Below, piece by piece: positions 10,789 through 23,154 of a stretch of 64,000 nucleotides of DNA. Positions within the stretch are counted from its first letter, which is position 1. The number at the start of each line of letters is the position of its first letter. Both the position numbers and the translations under genes were made by a program. The stretch comes from Xylona heveae TC161 (Eukaryota > Ascomycota > Xylonomycetes > Xylonales > Xylonaceae): positions 2,733,726 through 2,797,725 of the forward strand of contig NW_017264193.1 in assembly GCF_001619985.1 (NCBI RefSeq), read 5' to 3'. Below the pieces are notes generated by a model. The model was not told where the DNA came from. It made no database searches and worked only from the letters and a program-made list of their open reading frames with translations.

Positions 10789-11742
10789 CACACCAAAAAC
10801 TGAATGTACACACACAACCCCCATCGGTGCTTGCCGCTGGACCCTGCTCAATCACCGTCCTCTTCTCCACTGGTCTCACGGACCGTCAACGGCGTCAGTC
10901 CTTCCTTATTCCAGCTCTCTGTGCTGCCGACGTCCATGCTGTCCCACGGCTAGACTGTCGAGCCAAGGGAGAGGTGAGGTGAGACCTTAGGAGTTGCTGA
11001 ACGGACAGCCAACGGTCAGAAAGTGAGAGCCAAGGGCCAATTATTTTCTCCAGGAACCGTCTTAGATGGAGGGGGATGTTGCTGTCGTCTACTGTCCCAT
11101 TATTTGAAAAGGTACGCTATTTTATACCTAAATTCTCTTTGTCTTCTACCGAGCACATGTCTCGAACTCTTGGCTGCCTTGTCCCTTTAATGGACGACTA
11201 TAGTATCACGCTTCTCATTGTCTTCTATGGAATCTTTTCGACCATGTGGCTTATTGAGGCTCCTGAACCTATTGAATCAAGCCGCTTATTACCGGGCAGC
11301 AAATCTGCCCTCACTTGCCATGACTTGCTAATTTTGACTGCAGCCTCGAAGCCCACCGTTCTTAGAAGCTATCCTCTCTTGAAATTATCTCAAAAGCAAG
11401 CCGTGGCAGGTCGACCCCCGCAAGAAATATTCAACTACAAGCTCCGTCAATATCTGGACCGCACTTCCATAAAGCTGGTGAGAAAATGATGAGAAAGACA
11501 ATCTCCGCAGCCTTACTTGCTAACTCTATAAGAAGTGCTATAGGTTAACCGTGACCGTACCCTGCACTTCACTTGGTCCCGTTGCACTGCCGAGTGTACT
11601 CGGCTCATACTCTTGTTGATCATCTGGCTTTCCATTCCAACGTCTCTCGAATCGTTCTCATTCTTATATTCTGCACTATTCGTTTCCCACCAGACCCTGA
11701 TTTCTGTGACTGCCAGAAGTCAATCTAAATTGCAACAAAAAA

Positions 11743-13878
11743 ATGCCTAGACCCTCCAAGCTCTCCCTGAGCACATCTATCGGGACAGCTTCCTCTAAAG
11801 ATGGCCATCTATCGGTGCTGAGTCCTCTGCGTCCTCGAAGCCCTGGAACTCCAAAATCGCCTCTTTCTCCTCGCCTTGGTACTCGGGACGCTGCCGACGA
11901 TGTCGCAAAGGCTGTAGAAGACAACTCAACGTCTCAACCGCAGTCAACTCCACCCGAGTCCTCAAAAGAGATAGACAAGCCTTCGACATCCACCTCACTT
12001 CCCTCGTCTCAAACTCTGCAGTCTCCCAAACACACTAGGGGGCAATCGCGAGCATTCTTTTCAAATTTCAAAGCCTCGAAATCGTCCAGCCGCATTCAAC
12101 CGTCAGAGGCTTCTAACAAGCAGATGACAGAGAGCCAGCCAGCCGCGAAGCATGGCAGAGATAAGACCATCCAAGTATATCCATCAGGACGAACGCTGAG
12201 CTCAACGCCGGATTTACTCCAGTCCAGTCTCCTGGCTCAGTCAGAGGATATACCCGAAAATGGTAAGGCCTTTTTGGGCAGAAGTCGTGTCGGAATTTGA
12301 CTAATATTGCCTTTCAGGGGATGATCGTCAAGAAAATACTTCCGAAAGTCGGCCCGCTGGCGGATCGGCTGGGTCTGATACGCTCTCTTCATATCCTCCG
12401 GCAGAGGCCGGCCCTGTCAGAAGGATGAAACCTCGGTTTACGCATCTATTGACACGGTCCCGCTCCACTCGGGTTGATGACGCGAGTGCCAAGGGTAGAT
12501 ATCCTGCCTCAGCGAGACTCCTGCGTGTCGAAGACAGCGGCAGAGCTCTTACGGCCCCTGAAACGGGTGGCTTGAAGACCGCTCCGCTCCATGACCGCGA
12601 CAGGTCTTTTAGGGATATGATGCACTCTACGATCCGGAATCGATCAGCAGATAGGCATCAATCTGCAGACTCCGAAGATGAAAGTCTGGCTTCATCCAAG
12701 GACAATAAGAAGGATATTAATTCAAGTTCTTCATACCGAGATGGGAGTGGCACGAGTTTCCTGAATAATATCAAGTCTTCTTCGAGCAAAGCTGCGGATG
12801 GTATTGGGAAAGCAGGGAAAGGGATCTTCATAAAACTCACCCGAAGCGGCAGTAGCCACGAGAAAGAGATCGTGCCAGACGACAATTACGTATGCACGAT
12901 TATCAACTTGCCTTTGATCGAGCAAACGCGTCGAACGCGGATTTCAAAGCGGCTCGAGATCTCTAGGGATAAGACAGAGTTCTGGATGCCTGCCCTACCC
13001 TGGCGCTGCATCGAGTAAGTGGTCGGTCCCTTGTAGACAGCCTAATCTAGGATACTAATCGTGACAGCTATCTGAACCTGAAAGGAACCGAGGAAGAAGG
13101 CTTATACAGAATACCTGGCAGTGGCCCTCGCGTAAGGGCCTATCAGCGCCGATTTGATAGCGGTATGAATCTCCGCTCTTTCACCGCTTCCCAAAACTAA
13201 AATTTTGCCACAGAGCTAGATATCGATCTCTTCAACGAGGAAGATCTCTATGACATCAACATTATCGGATCAATGTTCAAAGCATGGCTTCGCGAGCTTC
13301 CAGACGAAATCTTCCCCAAAGCAACGCAAGCAAAAATTGCCGAACAGTGCGCGGGCGCGACGAAGACGCCGCAAATGTTGAAGGATGAACTGTCTCGGCT
13401 GCCGCCTTATAATTACTACCTTCTATTTGCGATTACTTGTCATATCAGTCTGCTGCATGCGCATGCGGATCAGAACAAGATGGACTACCGCAACCTGTGC
13501 ATCTGCTTTCAGCCTTGCATGAAAATTGACGGTTTCTGCTTTCAGTTCCTTGTCTGCGATTGGAAAAACTGTTGGCAGGGGTGCTGGACCGAAAAGGAAG
13601 CTTTGGCTGAAGAGTATCGGCTCGCTGAGTTGGCGAAGGCGCCATCCAGTGCCGGCACTGCCACTACTTCTACTGATGAGCGATCTTTATCCTCATCGGA
13701 TAGTGCAAAGTTACCTGCCCAAAATGCTTCCGGGAAACCTCGCGCAGAGCAGCAGGAAAGCTCGCACGGCGCGTCAGAGACACCACAGACCCCTTCAAAA
13801 AAGAGTGAACATACTCGAACTAATTCTAGATTACCGGAATTGTCTCCAGTGAAACCCTTGTCACCTATTGGGATCTAA
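11743..13878 (+). CDS. RhoGAP-domain protein (Rho GTPase-activating protein)
   Basis: Stimulates GTP hydrolysis by a Rho-family GTPase, so it probably acts in polarity and actin control. Four exons (11743-12262, 12318-13014, 13068-13162, 13214-13878) give 658 residues. Residues 1 to about 370 are Ser/Pro-rich and probably disordered, with many SP/TP sites (SPLRPRSPGTPKSPLSP). The RhoGAP domain begins near residue 375: LPWRCIDYLNLKGTEEEGLY followed by RIPGSG, where the Arg of LYRIPGSG is the expected catalytic arginine finger; then LFNEEDLYDINIIGSMFKAW and LRELPDEIFP, and NLCICFQP, where most RhoGAPs have a NLAxVFxP motif. The domain ends in an unusual Cys/Trp-rich run (CDWKNCWQGCW) of the kind I recall from fungal orthologues. 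All introns have GT-AG ends and keep frame. The target GTPase cannot be told from sequence. Confidence 0.88.
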
Positions 13879-14621
13879 CTATTATTTTCGTCTATTCCTA
13901 CCATGACTGGCAGCTTCTTTCAGTGCGACCTGCAGTGCTGATTGCAACTTTGATCACGAACTTTCAAGATCTTACTTTTTCTGTTTTTCAATATCCATCT
14001 TCACCTTACATTGGCAGCAGATGTCTTGTTCTCCTTCATAGCGATTTCAGAATTTTTTCCTTTTCTCTGTTGAGCATTAGCGTTGTGTTTTCAGCACTTT
14101 CCACCTTTAAATTTGCAGTCATGTCTCTTTGAATACCCCCGAAATCCCAACCTCACCTTGCGTTCTAGCACCATTGCAGCAGTGGCCTCACTCGTTGGGT
14201 TGATTCGGGCGTGGTTTTGGCGTACGGCTCGGGTCTTTAGTAGGCAGGGAATTAATTTAGATCCTAAGCCAAAATAAACATTTTAAGCGGAATGTTTGCC
14301 TGCTTTGAGTGGTGTTTCGTTGTGAATATAACGTCACTTAAGCGCACAAAACTTTAATCACTTCACTGCATTACAACTACATGCATCCAATGGAACCCAG
14401 CGAGTTAAATGAACTTGTCCTCCTATGTACGCAAGACAGACAATATTTCCTTGGGCGTAATTATATATTGGATCACTCGGAAATTTAGAAAAACTATATA
14501 GCCCGCGCTGAGCAAAGCAGTCAAGATAATTCCAGGAATGATTCGCTTCATCCGTTTAGCTTTTTACCCATCCTTAACGCCGTATGAAACACCTGACTGA
14601 AATATATGATGACAGGATGCT
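13879..14621. other. Convergent 3' spacer between RhoGAP and RRS1
   Basis: About 740 nt, T-rich and AT-rich, as expected for two 3' untranslated regions facing each other. No gene or repeat recognised. Confidence 0.6.
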
Positions 14622-15317
14622 CTATGACCGGCCAGGAACCTGCGTCCTGGATCGCCTCTCGTTGGCCCTCATACGTCTCTCGTTTCTCTTCACCCTTTCT
14701 TTTCTCTCATGTCTTGATGCGGTCCTTTCGGTGCCAATTTCACCAGCACGCTCCTTCTTTTCGTCAACCTCAACCAACCATTGGTTTTCCTGAGCCTTAT
14801 TCTTGCCCTTGTATCCCCACTTTGGCACCCATTCGCCCGTCGCCTCATCGTACACAAGTTTGGTATCTCGCTTCTTGTTCTTGATTCCCTTCTTTGCGGC
14901 GAACTTCTCCCACTTGGTCATCGGCTTGTCGCTCGGAAGAGGCTTCTCACGCGGTAAAGGAGTCTCGGGCGCCGGCAGAGTCAAAAGGACTCCAGCAGAT
15001 GTGGAGGCAATAGGGCAAGTCGATAGAAGTTGGTTGAGAAGACCCTGAGCTGCATCGCGCGCGGTATCACATAGGACGTCTTCCGAGGTCGAGCTGAGTG
15101 GATTCGGATCATTGCAAAGCATGTTTCCAAGGTCGAACGTATACGGCGTCGGCTTTGTTACATTCACGGGCCTTATTGAAAGTTAGAAGACCAGAGGGTA
15201 TTTTCGTTCGTCTCTTGTTGGAAACACTCACAACCGCTGATGCTTTTCGTCCGCAGACGCAGTTGTCGTTTGCACTCCATCCATCTGGATGTCTTCCGTA
15301 GGCTTATCGTTTGACAT
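14622..15317 (-). CDS. RRS1: Ribosome biogenesis regulatory protein Rrs1
   Basis: Nucleolar factor that, with Rpf2, brings the 5S RNP (5S rRNA, uL18, uL5) into the pre-60S particle. Two exons, 15232-15317 and 14622-15171, with a 60-nt intron (GTGAGT...AATAAG) give 211 residues, close to the yeast length. Family landmarks: [20 protein letters not shown] at the N-terminus, then a Leu/Pro segment, [20 protein letters not shown], and the highly characteristic [20 protein letters not shown]. The C-terminus is strongly basic ([19 protein letters not shown]). The start [14 protein letters not shown] is the only ATG in frame ahead of the intron. The gene is divergent from CYT1, with 357 nt between the two start codons. 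Confidence 0.95.
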
Positions 15318-15674
15318 TTTGCCGGTTGTGGTTGAGCCAGCAAATTGTGTAGTTGCGTGTATAGTTTCGATTCCGACTTTTTTTTATCGCTATGTTATCT
15401 CGACCATCTGTTACTCTTAGGAGCCACACAGAGAAGATTTCTGAGGTCGGAAAAGGGCCAATCAGATCAAAGGTAATCCAGGGCCGGAACTGACCAATGA
15501 GCGTGACCCGAGAGAGATTCGCCAAGATTAGTTCCATCGAAACTTGAACCATCAACCTCCTCCCTCTTACTTGATCAACGACTCGGAGCTCATCTCCAAT
15601 CGCCGTCTCATCCTCAATTGAGCTTCTCCATTGTCGTGACTTTCGTCGGCCGAAGGAAGCGCGGCTCGCTCACC
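15318..15674. promoter_or_regulatory. Shared promoter region of divergent RRS1 and CYT1
   Basis: The 357 nt between the two ATGs must hold both promoters and 5' leaders. It pairs a cytosolic ribosome-assembly gene with a respiratory-chain gene. No binding site can be named with confidence. Confidence 0.55.
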
Positions 15675-17200
15675 ATGTTGGCACGAACCTGCCTGCGCTC
15701 GGCGCGCTCTGTTGCGCCCGTCCGCAATGTCGCGAGCAAGACGGCTTCGGTATGTGCTCTTCGGCATTGGCTTCTCAATTATGATTTTATCTGGCTGTGT
15801 GCTGGTCAATGGCAATTGATGCTGACGAGTCTTTCTGTAGCGTTCCGCTTCTACCAGTTCCTCGTCTGAGGGCGCGGCGTCCTCTTTCACGATGACCGTG
15901 GCAGGCTCAGCAGCCACCGCTGTCGCTGTCGGTTCGATCGCCTGGTATTTCCACCTTTTCGGCCAGGAAGCCTATGCCATGACTCCGGCTGAGGAAGGGT
16001 GAGTATCGTCTGGTTTCAATTTCTGCCAATGGCTTCGTTTTCACCTTCAACGGGCCGATCTGAGCCTTGTTGAGCTATTTTGGCTCGGAAGGAATCAGGT
16101 GTTCCGGCATCTTGCGCTTGCCATTCAACTTTATATTTAGAATGTATTTGATTATCGAGGCTAACTTTTCTTTTCAATCTATAGACTCCACCCTACTTCT
16201 TACCCTTGGGAGCACCTTAAGTGGAACAAGACCTTCGACCACCAGGCGTAAGACTTCCCCATTTTTTTTGCCCTTTACCGGGTCAATTCGGGAATATCCC
16301 GCTCACTAACGTTGCTTAATACAGTCTTCGTCGTGGTTTCCAGGTCTACCGTGAAGTTTGCGCCTCTTGCCATTCCCTGAATCGTGTGGCTTGGCACGCT
16401 CTGGTCGGTGCCACTCACACTGTTGACGAGGCCAAGACCATGGCCGAAGAGCATGAGTACGACACCGAGCCCAACGATGAGGGTGAGATCGAGAAGCGCG
16501 CTGGCAAGCTTTCCGACCCTCTTCCTTCTCCTTACAAGAACGACGAGGCCGCTCGTGCTGCCAACAGCGGTGCTCTTCCCCCGGATCTCAGCTTGATCGT
16601 CAAGGCCCGTCACGGTGGCTGCGACTACCTCTTCGACCTTTTGACTGGTTACCCCGAGGAGCCCCCGGCTGGTGCCGCCGTCCCCGCTGGCCTCAACTTC
16701 AACCCTTACTTCCCTGGAACTGGTATGACGACCCCATCGACCCAAACCATGACGCAGCCGCGGCCCCGGCTTAATTTGCATCTTTACGAGTCCTATATGC
16801 TAATAAATGATTCAAACAGGTATTGCCATGGCTCGTCAGCTCTACGATGGTCTCGTTGAGTACGAGGACGGCACTCCCGCCACCGCCTCCCAGATGGCCA
16901 AGGACGTTGTTGAGTTCTTGAACTGGTCTGCCGAGCCCGAGATGGACGAGCGTAAGAAGATGGGTATGAAGGTCGTTGTTGTCAGCACCGTCCTCTTCGC
17001 TCTCAGCGTCTGGGTTAAGCGGTATGTGCAGAAATCCCCGAATTTCCCCTACCTTATTCTTTGACGGCGCCACCATATTTTGGCCCCTACACAAGTGTTT
17101 TTTTTCACAAATGCTAACTTGAACTTTTCCGCTTTACAGATACAAGTGGTCTCCTATCAAGACCCGGAAGATCGTCTACAACCCTCCTGTCAAGCACTAA
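15675..17200 (+). CDS. CYT1: Cytochrome c1, haem subunit of respiratory complex III
   Basis: Carries electrons from the Rieske protein to cytochrome c at the inner mitochondrial membrane. Six exons (15675-15749, 15841-15998, 16185-16247, 16325-16722, 16820-17021, 17140-17200) give 318 residues. The N-terminus is a basic mitochondrial presequence ([20 protein letters not shown]) followed by a hydrophobic sorting segment around residues 45-60. Haem attachment is CASCH in [17 protein letters not shown]. The axial Met is expected in [12 protein letters not shown]. Near the C-terminus is the membrane anchor [17 protein letters not shown], then matrix-side [19 protein letters not shown], typical of the family. 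All five introns have GT-AG ends and rebuild the known protein without gaps. Divergent from RRS1. Confidence 0.97.
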
Positions 17201-17690
17201 ATTCCGCGTCCCTCTTCCACGAATGGCTAAAGTCATGTGTCGCTTGTAAACTTTCGCCACCGTATTTTGCGTCTCTTTTCCTTTGTTTTCCTTGTTTGAT
17301 AGAAGCAGAAAGATGCGTGCACGGGCGAAAAGGACTGGGCGATTGTGGCCTGCTGTACGTGCTCAAGTCAAGCCAATGTTCAAAGAATCCAAATTGTATT
17401 TTTGTATCAATACACCAGCAAATATACTACTTTTTTTTCTTTTTCCAAAATTATGCCCGCCATTTACCAATTATTCTAGCCTTTTCTCCGAAATACGTTT
17501 ATATGCTGTGTTAACTTATATCCAACTGTACCCAACACGAAGAAGAAAAAACCCAATGCTTTTTGTCAATGAAACAGAAGAAGCAGCAGCAGTAGCAGGA
17601 GAAGTCAAACCGAAAATCGCGCAACAATTCTAAAACCAGATTTCTGGTAAATCAATCATTCCCAAAACTGACAGCCGGTATGTCCAGGGC
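17201..17690. other. Convergent 3' spacer after CYT1
   Basis: About 490 nt of T-rich sequence containing the CYT1 3' region and the 3' end of the unknown minus-strand gene. No further feature. Confidence 0.6.
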
Positions 17691-18633
17691 TTAATCGCTA
17701 TCCGAGTTCGACTCGGACTCGACCGCCTCGATAGCCGCCTCGCCCGCTTCGATAATCACACCGTTGACCAGTACATCCACTCCAACAAGGAATGATGACA
17801 TCATCATCACAGTAGAGTCAGACTCTCTGGGCTCCCACCAGGATGAATCCGGCAGCTCTAGCCATTGTTGAATACTCTCTTCGCGGGGTCTCTCCTCGGT
17901 AGCCCGAGCGGCCAAGACCTCATTGAATCTCGTTACGGCATCAGCCTCTGGGGATGAGGTAACGATGTGATTGGCAAGTCTACCGTCGGTGCCCTGCCCA
18001 GATTCAGGAGACGAGGAAACAGGTTCGAAAAGGCGGCTGTGGCCAGCACCGCGACGACCGTGATCCAGGTTTGGCAAGGCCCGTATACTGTCCCGGGAGT
18101 CACACTCGCTTTCTCCGTCGCGTTCGCTTTCGTCAGAATCAGAAACGTTGTTCGTTGAGACTGAGCGGGGCGTGGAAAGTGAAGCTGGAGTGAATGGAAC
18201 TTTGTTCCAGAAAAGAAACGGGAGTAGGTAAGCCTTTTGGGTTCACTGCTTTCTGTATGGAGAAGTTTCACTCACCATTTCCATCATCATCGTTGAAAGG
18301 CCCTATACCCGACAAATTGTCCCCCTGATGGCCATCATGAATAGGGGTACCAAATCCTAGAAAATAAAAGAAGTGTAAGTAGAAAGACAACCCGTGCTTT
18401 GAGTCTGGAAGCGTAACGGTGGGATAATTGTAATGTGATTGCAATCCATAATGGTACCGGGAAAAAGAAATGAGATACTGACCAGAACTTCCCCATGGTC
18501 CTGCAGACATACTCAACCCTCCCTCGGTCTCAACAGCTTCCAAGCGTTGTCCATCAAGATTGGCACAATATTCGCACTGATCCCGTGGCTGCCCTGCATG
18601 ACGAGGACACATTTGGGAGTTCAGGTACGGCAT
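17691..18633 (-). CDS. Unknown acidic protein with an N-terminal Cys/His motif
   Basis: Three exons are proposed: 18483-18633, 18276-18356 and 17691-18199, giving 246 residues. The start is MPYLNSQMCPRHAG, and residues 9-23 have a C-X2-H-X7-C-X2-C spacing (CPRHAGQPRDQCEYC) that could bind zinc. The rest is Ser/Asp/Glu-rich; the last 80 residues include WLELPDSSWWEPRESDS, a hydrophobic segment (MMMSSFLVGVDVLVNGVIIE) and an acidic tail ending SESNSDSD. Intron 1 is 126 nt (GTCAGT...TTTTCTAG), a multiple of three and open, so a retained-intron form would add 42 residues. The intron 2 acceptor (ACAAAG) is weak; its choice rests only on frame. I do not recognise the family. A 4.5 kb gene-free region lies upstream. 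Confidence 0.6.
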
Positions 18634-19066
18634 CGTGGATGGAAAGGGCGGTCACAATGTCCACCGATGACGGACAGGAGCAACCAGGTTGTCGAGGCGG
18701 GTGAAAGCTGAGTTCGGCCAGGTACTCCGACAGCACATTCGGGTCGGAAAGACAAAATAAAGAAAGGCAATAGAAGATTGAGAGGACAAGATGAGGATGC
18801 TTTGTTGCAAGGGAGCAAAGTCAAGCGGTTGCTTCAGCGGATCCCACTGCTCTTATAAATCTTCCGCTCCTCCGGAATCAAGTGGACTCGGAAAAGGGGT
18901 CAAGCGCCGAGTTAGGGAAGAGAAGACAACGAAAACACCTTGAGGGCCCAGGGAAAGGTGGGAATCAAGCAAGAAAGCAGAGGCAAAAATGGCAAGGTGA
19001 AAAAATGAAGAACCACATCCTCTTACATAAATCGGATCGCAGTAGTGTTTCCTAATAATGATAGTT

Positions 19067-19127
19067 GGGGGGGTGTGTGTGCAAGTGCGTGTGCGTGTGC
19101 GTTATGCGCGTGTGCGTTTGTGTGCTT
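19067..19127. repeat. GT/GC-rich simple sequence
   Basis: Irregular GTGTGT and GTGCGT units after a run of G. Low-complexity DNA with alternating purine and pyrimidine. Confidence 0.85.
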
Positions 19128-22100
19128 ACGGTCCGCAACAAATGGTCGCCAGTGCGAAGCCATGGCATGGGTGAAAGAATTCAAGGATGGCGCGATCCAA
19201 AAGCCGGAGGGAGGAGCAGAGAAACGCCTGAGCTTACATATTCAGGGGCGATATGAATGAGTGTTCTGAAACACATTATTTTTCTTCGGATGCGCGTGAG
19301 GATCCTCCATTCCCATGGGGCCGCTCAATTGCTTGCGACCGGTTTCGATTTTTTTTGGATTTTTTTTTTTGGATTTTGGGTTTCGGCTGGTGTGGGTTTT
19401 GTCAGATCGCATCCTTGCAACAGACCATGCTCCCGCATCCGCCCAGCAGATCTTGAAAGTGGCGGCCCGCTATGTGTGGACAGAAGGGCGCAGGCGGTGG
19501 GAGACTCAATATCCTATCGGTGCGTTGGAGAATCGTCAAGTGGTGCCTGCAGCCTATCCAAAAGCACAGCCCGCCCAACTGTCCCCTTGGCTCTCAAGCT
19601 ACCACAGAGCGACCGATCCACCGAGGCCACCGAGGCCACCGAGGTGCAGTAACGCCGCTCATACGGTGCCAAATTACTGTATCGGGCATGTGTTTGGTCT
19701 CGTGGCCGCAAATGCCGGGCCGAGGAGGCTCATTATGCTGGGCTCGTTCATGCGCCGACTAGCTGGTTACCTAGATGGGGGCCCATTCATCAAAAATGCT
19801 GCTTGATAGACCACGGGAGTGTCGTAGATTCTGAGCGCAGCCTTCCCCAGATTAGTAATACCAGGATCATCGATCTGCGTAAAATATCTGTGATTGTAAG
19901 TGATAGAAAAAAATATTTTATTTCAAGGCCCTGAATGTTTGGACTATCCGAGTTTGCGGGCTTGCCAAGGTAACCGCCCCTGGTAAATGAGGTGCGCAAC
20001 ACAGGGATGATGACGGTTTGAACTGGATCTTTGAGTCCGTCAATGATCACCTTGGCGCAGGCGTGGCTTTATCGGACTCTCCATTTCGGCCAGCGGGACA
20101 CCGTTGGTGCCTCCTTTTTAGATTGACCAACGAACAGCATCTGCAATTGGTTCTTCTGGTGAGAATTCCTTTTCTTGTCATTGTCACTTCTCTTCTCTCA
20201 AGAGAAGAAAAACCGAAATCAACTGTATCCACTAGAAATGGGTTCATTAACCCGATGCTTCTTAGAATTTCGGAGTGGATTCTGGGGAGCAGGCATTGTC
20301 AAGTCAAAATGGTGTGGCAGCGCCAGGGATTTGTATCAATGCGGATTGAGGGAGCGGATTCCCTCATGTTGAGACTCCCCAGAGGCCGATCACAATGAGT
20401 GATTGGCTCTTGTGGGACAGGGGGAAGAAGAAGCGAGAGTGAGAGGGAAACAACTTGTGCAATTTTTCATTGTCCTCTTCGTTGGTGAGGCCATCTGGCA
20501 TAAAGGGGCATTACGGATATTGGGCCTTTTGGATTTCGAAATGTACTGCTTTGATCTGGTATCCCTCCCCTGTCTCTAATGCCAGCATGTCACGACTTAA
20601 ACTGTCGATTCTTCCTCGCTAAAACCTGTCACTTGAACTACCTCCTCCTTGGGAGCCAAAAAGGTACGCGGACGAGGCCTGATGCACAAGCATGGGCTTA
20701 TCCATGCAGGCAAAACGCCTCCCCGGGCGAGGGGCCCACGGGCTAGGACACCCAGCCTTTTTTTTTTTTTATGATTGTTGAATGCGACAGGCAACCGCAC
20801 GAAAGACCGGTTGGAGATGTCGGCACCGGGCGAGGAGAAGGCGGCCCCGCTGGAGCCTATACTTTGGCATCGTTAATGTGAAGGCGTCGTCGGTGTGAAC
20901 CGACCACTCCATTGCGCAAGGGCGGGGTGATTGCTCGGTGCCGTTGGGTTTAGGCATCCAATGTCGATCAAACTACCCTAAACGACTTGGTCTCATACGG
21001 AGTAGGGACAAGAAACATGGTTTCGTATTCTCCACTTTTCCATTTGCTCTGTTCCTTACAGATCTCGACAGGCTGTGGGTGAGGAAACTTGCCAATTTGG
21101 ATTGTTGATCATCTCCGCGCTTCATGACACTCTAAAGCTAAAACAAACGTGCGCAACCCCTTCCTTGTAGTGCCCTTGCTAGATACGTCTAGTACGGCAG
21201 CGTATCTCCTCCCGTCTGTTCCCCCCGTCTCCCATGAATTTTCATCCAACCGCCGAATGCATGAATGCGTTAAGCCAACTCGGTAAAATACGAAACCTTC
21301 TAAAGCGCACCAGTATGCAATTGCTACACTTCCGAGCGGCAAGGACTACTCGATAGGTACATAAAGTAGATTTTTTTGTATAATCTAGTTAGACCTGCGA
21401 CCTCGTGGGGCTCCGCCGCTCCGCCGCTGTCCGCCGTATCATCGCTCCACCGCATCACCGCATCACCACAACGCCACAACACCGGCAACACTCCGCACCT
21501 ACGCCTGCGTATCCTGTCGAAAAAAAAAAGGAGATGATGCGGCAGCGTATGTTCGGTCGCTGCATGATTCTATTCGTCAAGATGGTTGTAGACCCATGCA
21601 TATGGGCTGCATGAGAGCAAATGTGCCTCTTCTTTTTTTTTTTCTTCGGACTCTTTTGTCGGCCGAGACTGAAATGTATTCTTCTGCTTTGCTGGGGCTC
21701 CTCTTCGTTACCTTTAGCTGCAGCAGAACTGGTCTCTATGCAGGAATCAAAACGCAGTAATATCGGTTAATGATCCAATCAGTACCTTGTTTATTCACTT
21801 TCTTTCGTTTCATTATTCCACTTTGTTCCACTTTATTTTACTTCCTTTCCTTCCCCACCTTTCCCTTTCATTCTTTATTTCCGCATTTCAGCCAACTGTT
21901 GTGTAGTACCGGTTAGGCCAGGAACGACTAGCAAGACATGGCCCCATGAGATTGAAAGAGGGTGCTACATTTGGGGCTTGCGATGCCATTTGGCAGATGC
22001 ATAGCAAGCCGTGCTTTTACATTAATGACCAGGCCCTGCACCCAGTCGCTTAGTCTGCTCTTCGATAGTTTGTTAGACGCCCTTATGTCAATTAATGTCG

Positions 22101-23056
22101 CTCTTGAAGAGGAAGGGTGCTTATGGGCTTTCCCCCCTCTATTTTATTAAAGTACCGTCAAAAAGTCTCAGGTTAACATTATGATTGAAAACTTTTGTTC
22201 ACATCTGTTTGGGCTGCAGATACCCGTTGGCTTCAGCAATTGTCAACTGCCATGTGGGTGAATCTGCCATGCAAAAGAAAAAAAGTACCCGGGTTTCCTC
22301 CCTTGCTTTGTACGCTGTGTCACGGTGTGACAGGTTTAGATCTGAACACAAATCTCGAGCAGCCACGATGGAAATGTAAAAAAGAAATATAAAAAGATGC
22401 TTCATCTTGTAACTGAAACGAAGAAGACATATCCTAGGTGTCGCAACATACGCGGTCAGATGGACTTTCGGCAAAGCTGTTATTTTTCGCTCTTGCAATG
22501 AGGCCACCTTCTAGAGTACGGCAGAGAGCGACTTGGATTGAGCCAGGACATCCACATCGCGAGCAAACACGGATTTGATTGGACCGTCGAATCCCTCCAG
22601 CCAGGTCGCCCTCTAGGGAAAGCGACCAAAGTTTCTCGAGAGTAGGGTTAAGTTAGGGTGTAAGACGGCGTCTGTTAGTCCCCGAAAGTGAAAGGGGCGG
22701 AACAACCTTGGTTATCTTATCTAGCCGAATATTGCATCTCATCAATGAGTAACTTACTGTATTCCGATGAGCTCACAATTACAACACATCTTACATCAAA
22801 GGCCAATACTGAATTCGTGCTATGGTATGAGCGGAATTTGGGCAAATCGATAGCTAATTTGCGTAGCAATAATCATATATTCAAATTCTCCGTGAATTTC
22901 AATTGCAATTTAATTTCATGAAAGTGAATTGTTTGCGGGCTTCCGCAGAAGGGGTGTTGCTCGCGACCACAAGACGTCATTGTGCGGGAGCTCATAGGCA
23001 TAACATCATTAATTCGACAACCTTGCCTAATAGCCCAGACACCCCAACAACTAAGG

Positions 23057-23064
23057 TATATAAG
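23057..23064 (+). promoter_or_regulatory. TATA box of the 3-dehydroshikimate dehydratase gene
   Basis: TATATAAG lies 98 nt before the ATG at 23155. A strong TATA element at this distance is common in inducible fungal genes. Confidence 0.5.
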
Positions 23065-23154
23065 AAACTATACCTCCTCTAACACAACACCATTTATCAC
23101 CAAAGATAGAACGGTCGCTAGCATTGGCATTATCCGCTTCAAAATATCCTCACC

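Larger units (their letters stand above)
9579..11742. other. 2.2 kb spacer between divergent BET2 and RhoGAP genes
   Basis: No gene recognised. It includes a 137-codon + strand frame (11076-11489) and others near 10000-10540, none with a recognisable family or codon pattern. It contains the near-perfect hairpin at 10671-10720 and a short CACG microsatellite. The RhoGAP 5' leader probably occupies the right end (pyrimidine-rich from about 11550). Confidence 0.5.
18634..23154. other. 4.5 kb region without a recognisable gene
   Basis: Lies between the 5' ends of two divergent genes. The longest frames (for example 19315-19806 and 19257-19652, +) are overlapping, low-complexity and lack family signals or splice-consistent extensions. 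Contents noted: a GT-rich simple sequence (19067-19127), three near-identical 9-nt units at 19621-19644, several long T/A runs, and GC-rich Ser/His-codon-like repeats at 21410-21500. It could be a long regulatory region, carry non-coding transcripts, or hold lost genes; sequence alone does not decide. Confidence 0.5.

Noticed and set aside
11076-11489. 137-codon + strand frame upstream of the RhoGAP gene
   Set aside because: No family resemblance and no good start context; more likely part of the spacer or leader.
19257-19806. Overlapping + strand frames of up to 163 codons
   Set aside because: Low-complexity, frame-independent amino acid make-up, no family resemblance, no splice-consistent extension.
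18634-23154. Hidden virus-like or LTR element in the gene-poor region
   Set aside because: No terminal repeats, no reverse transcriptase, integrase or protease motifs on either strand.
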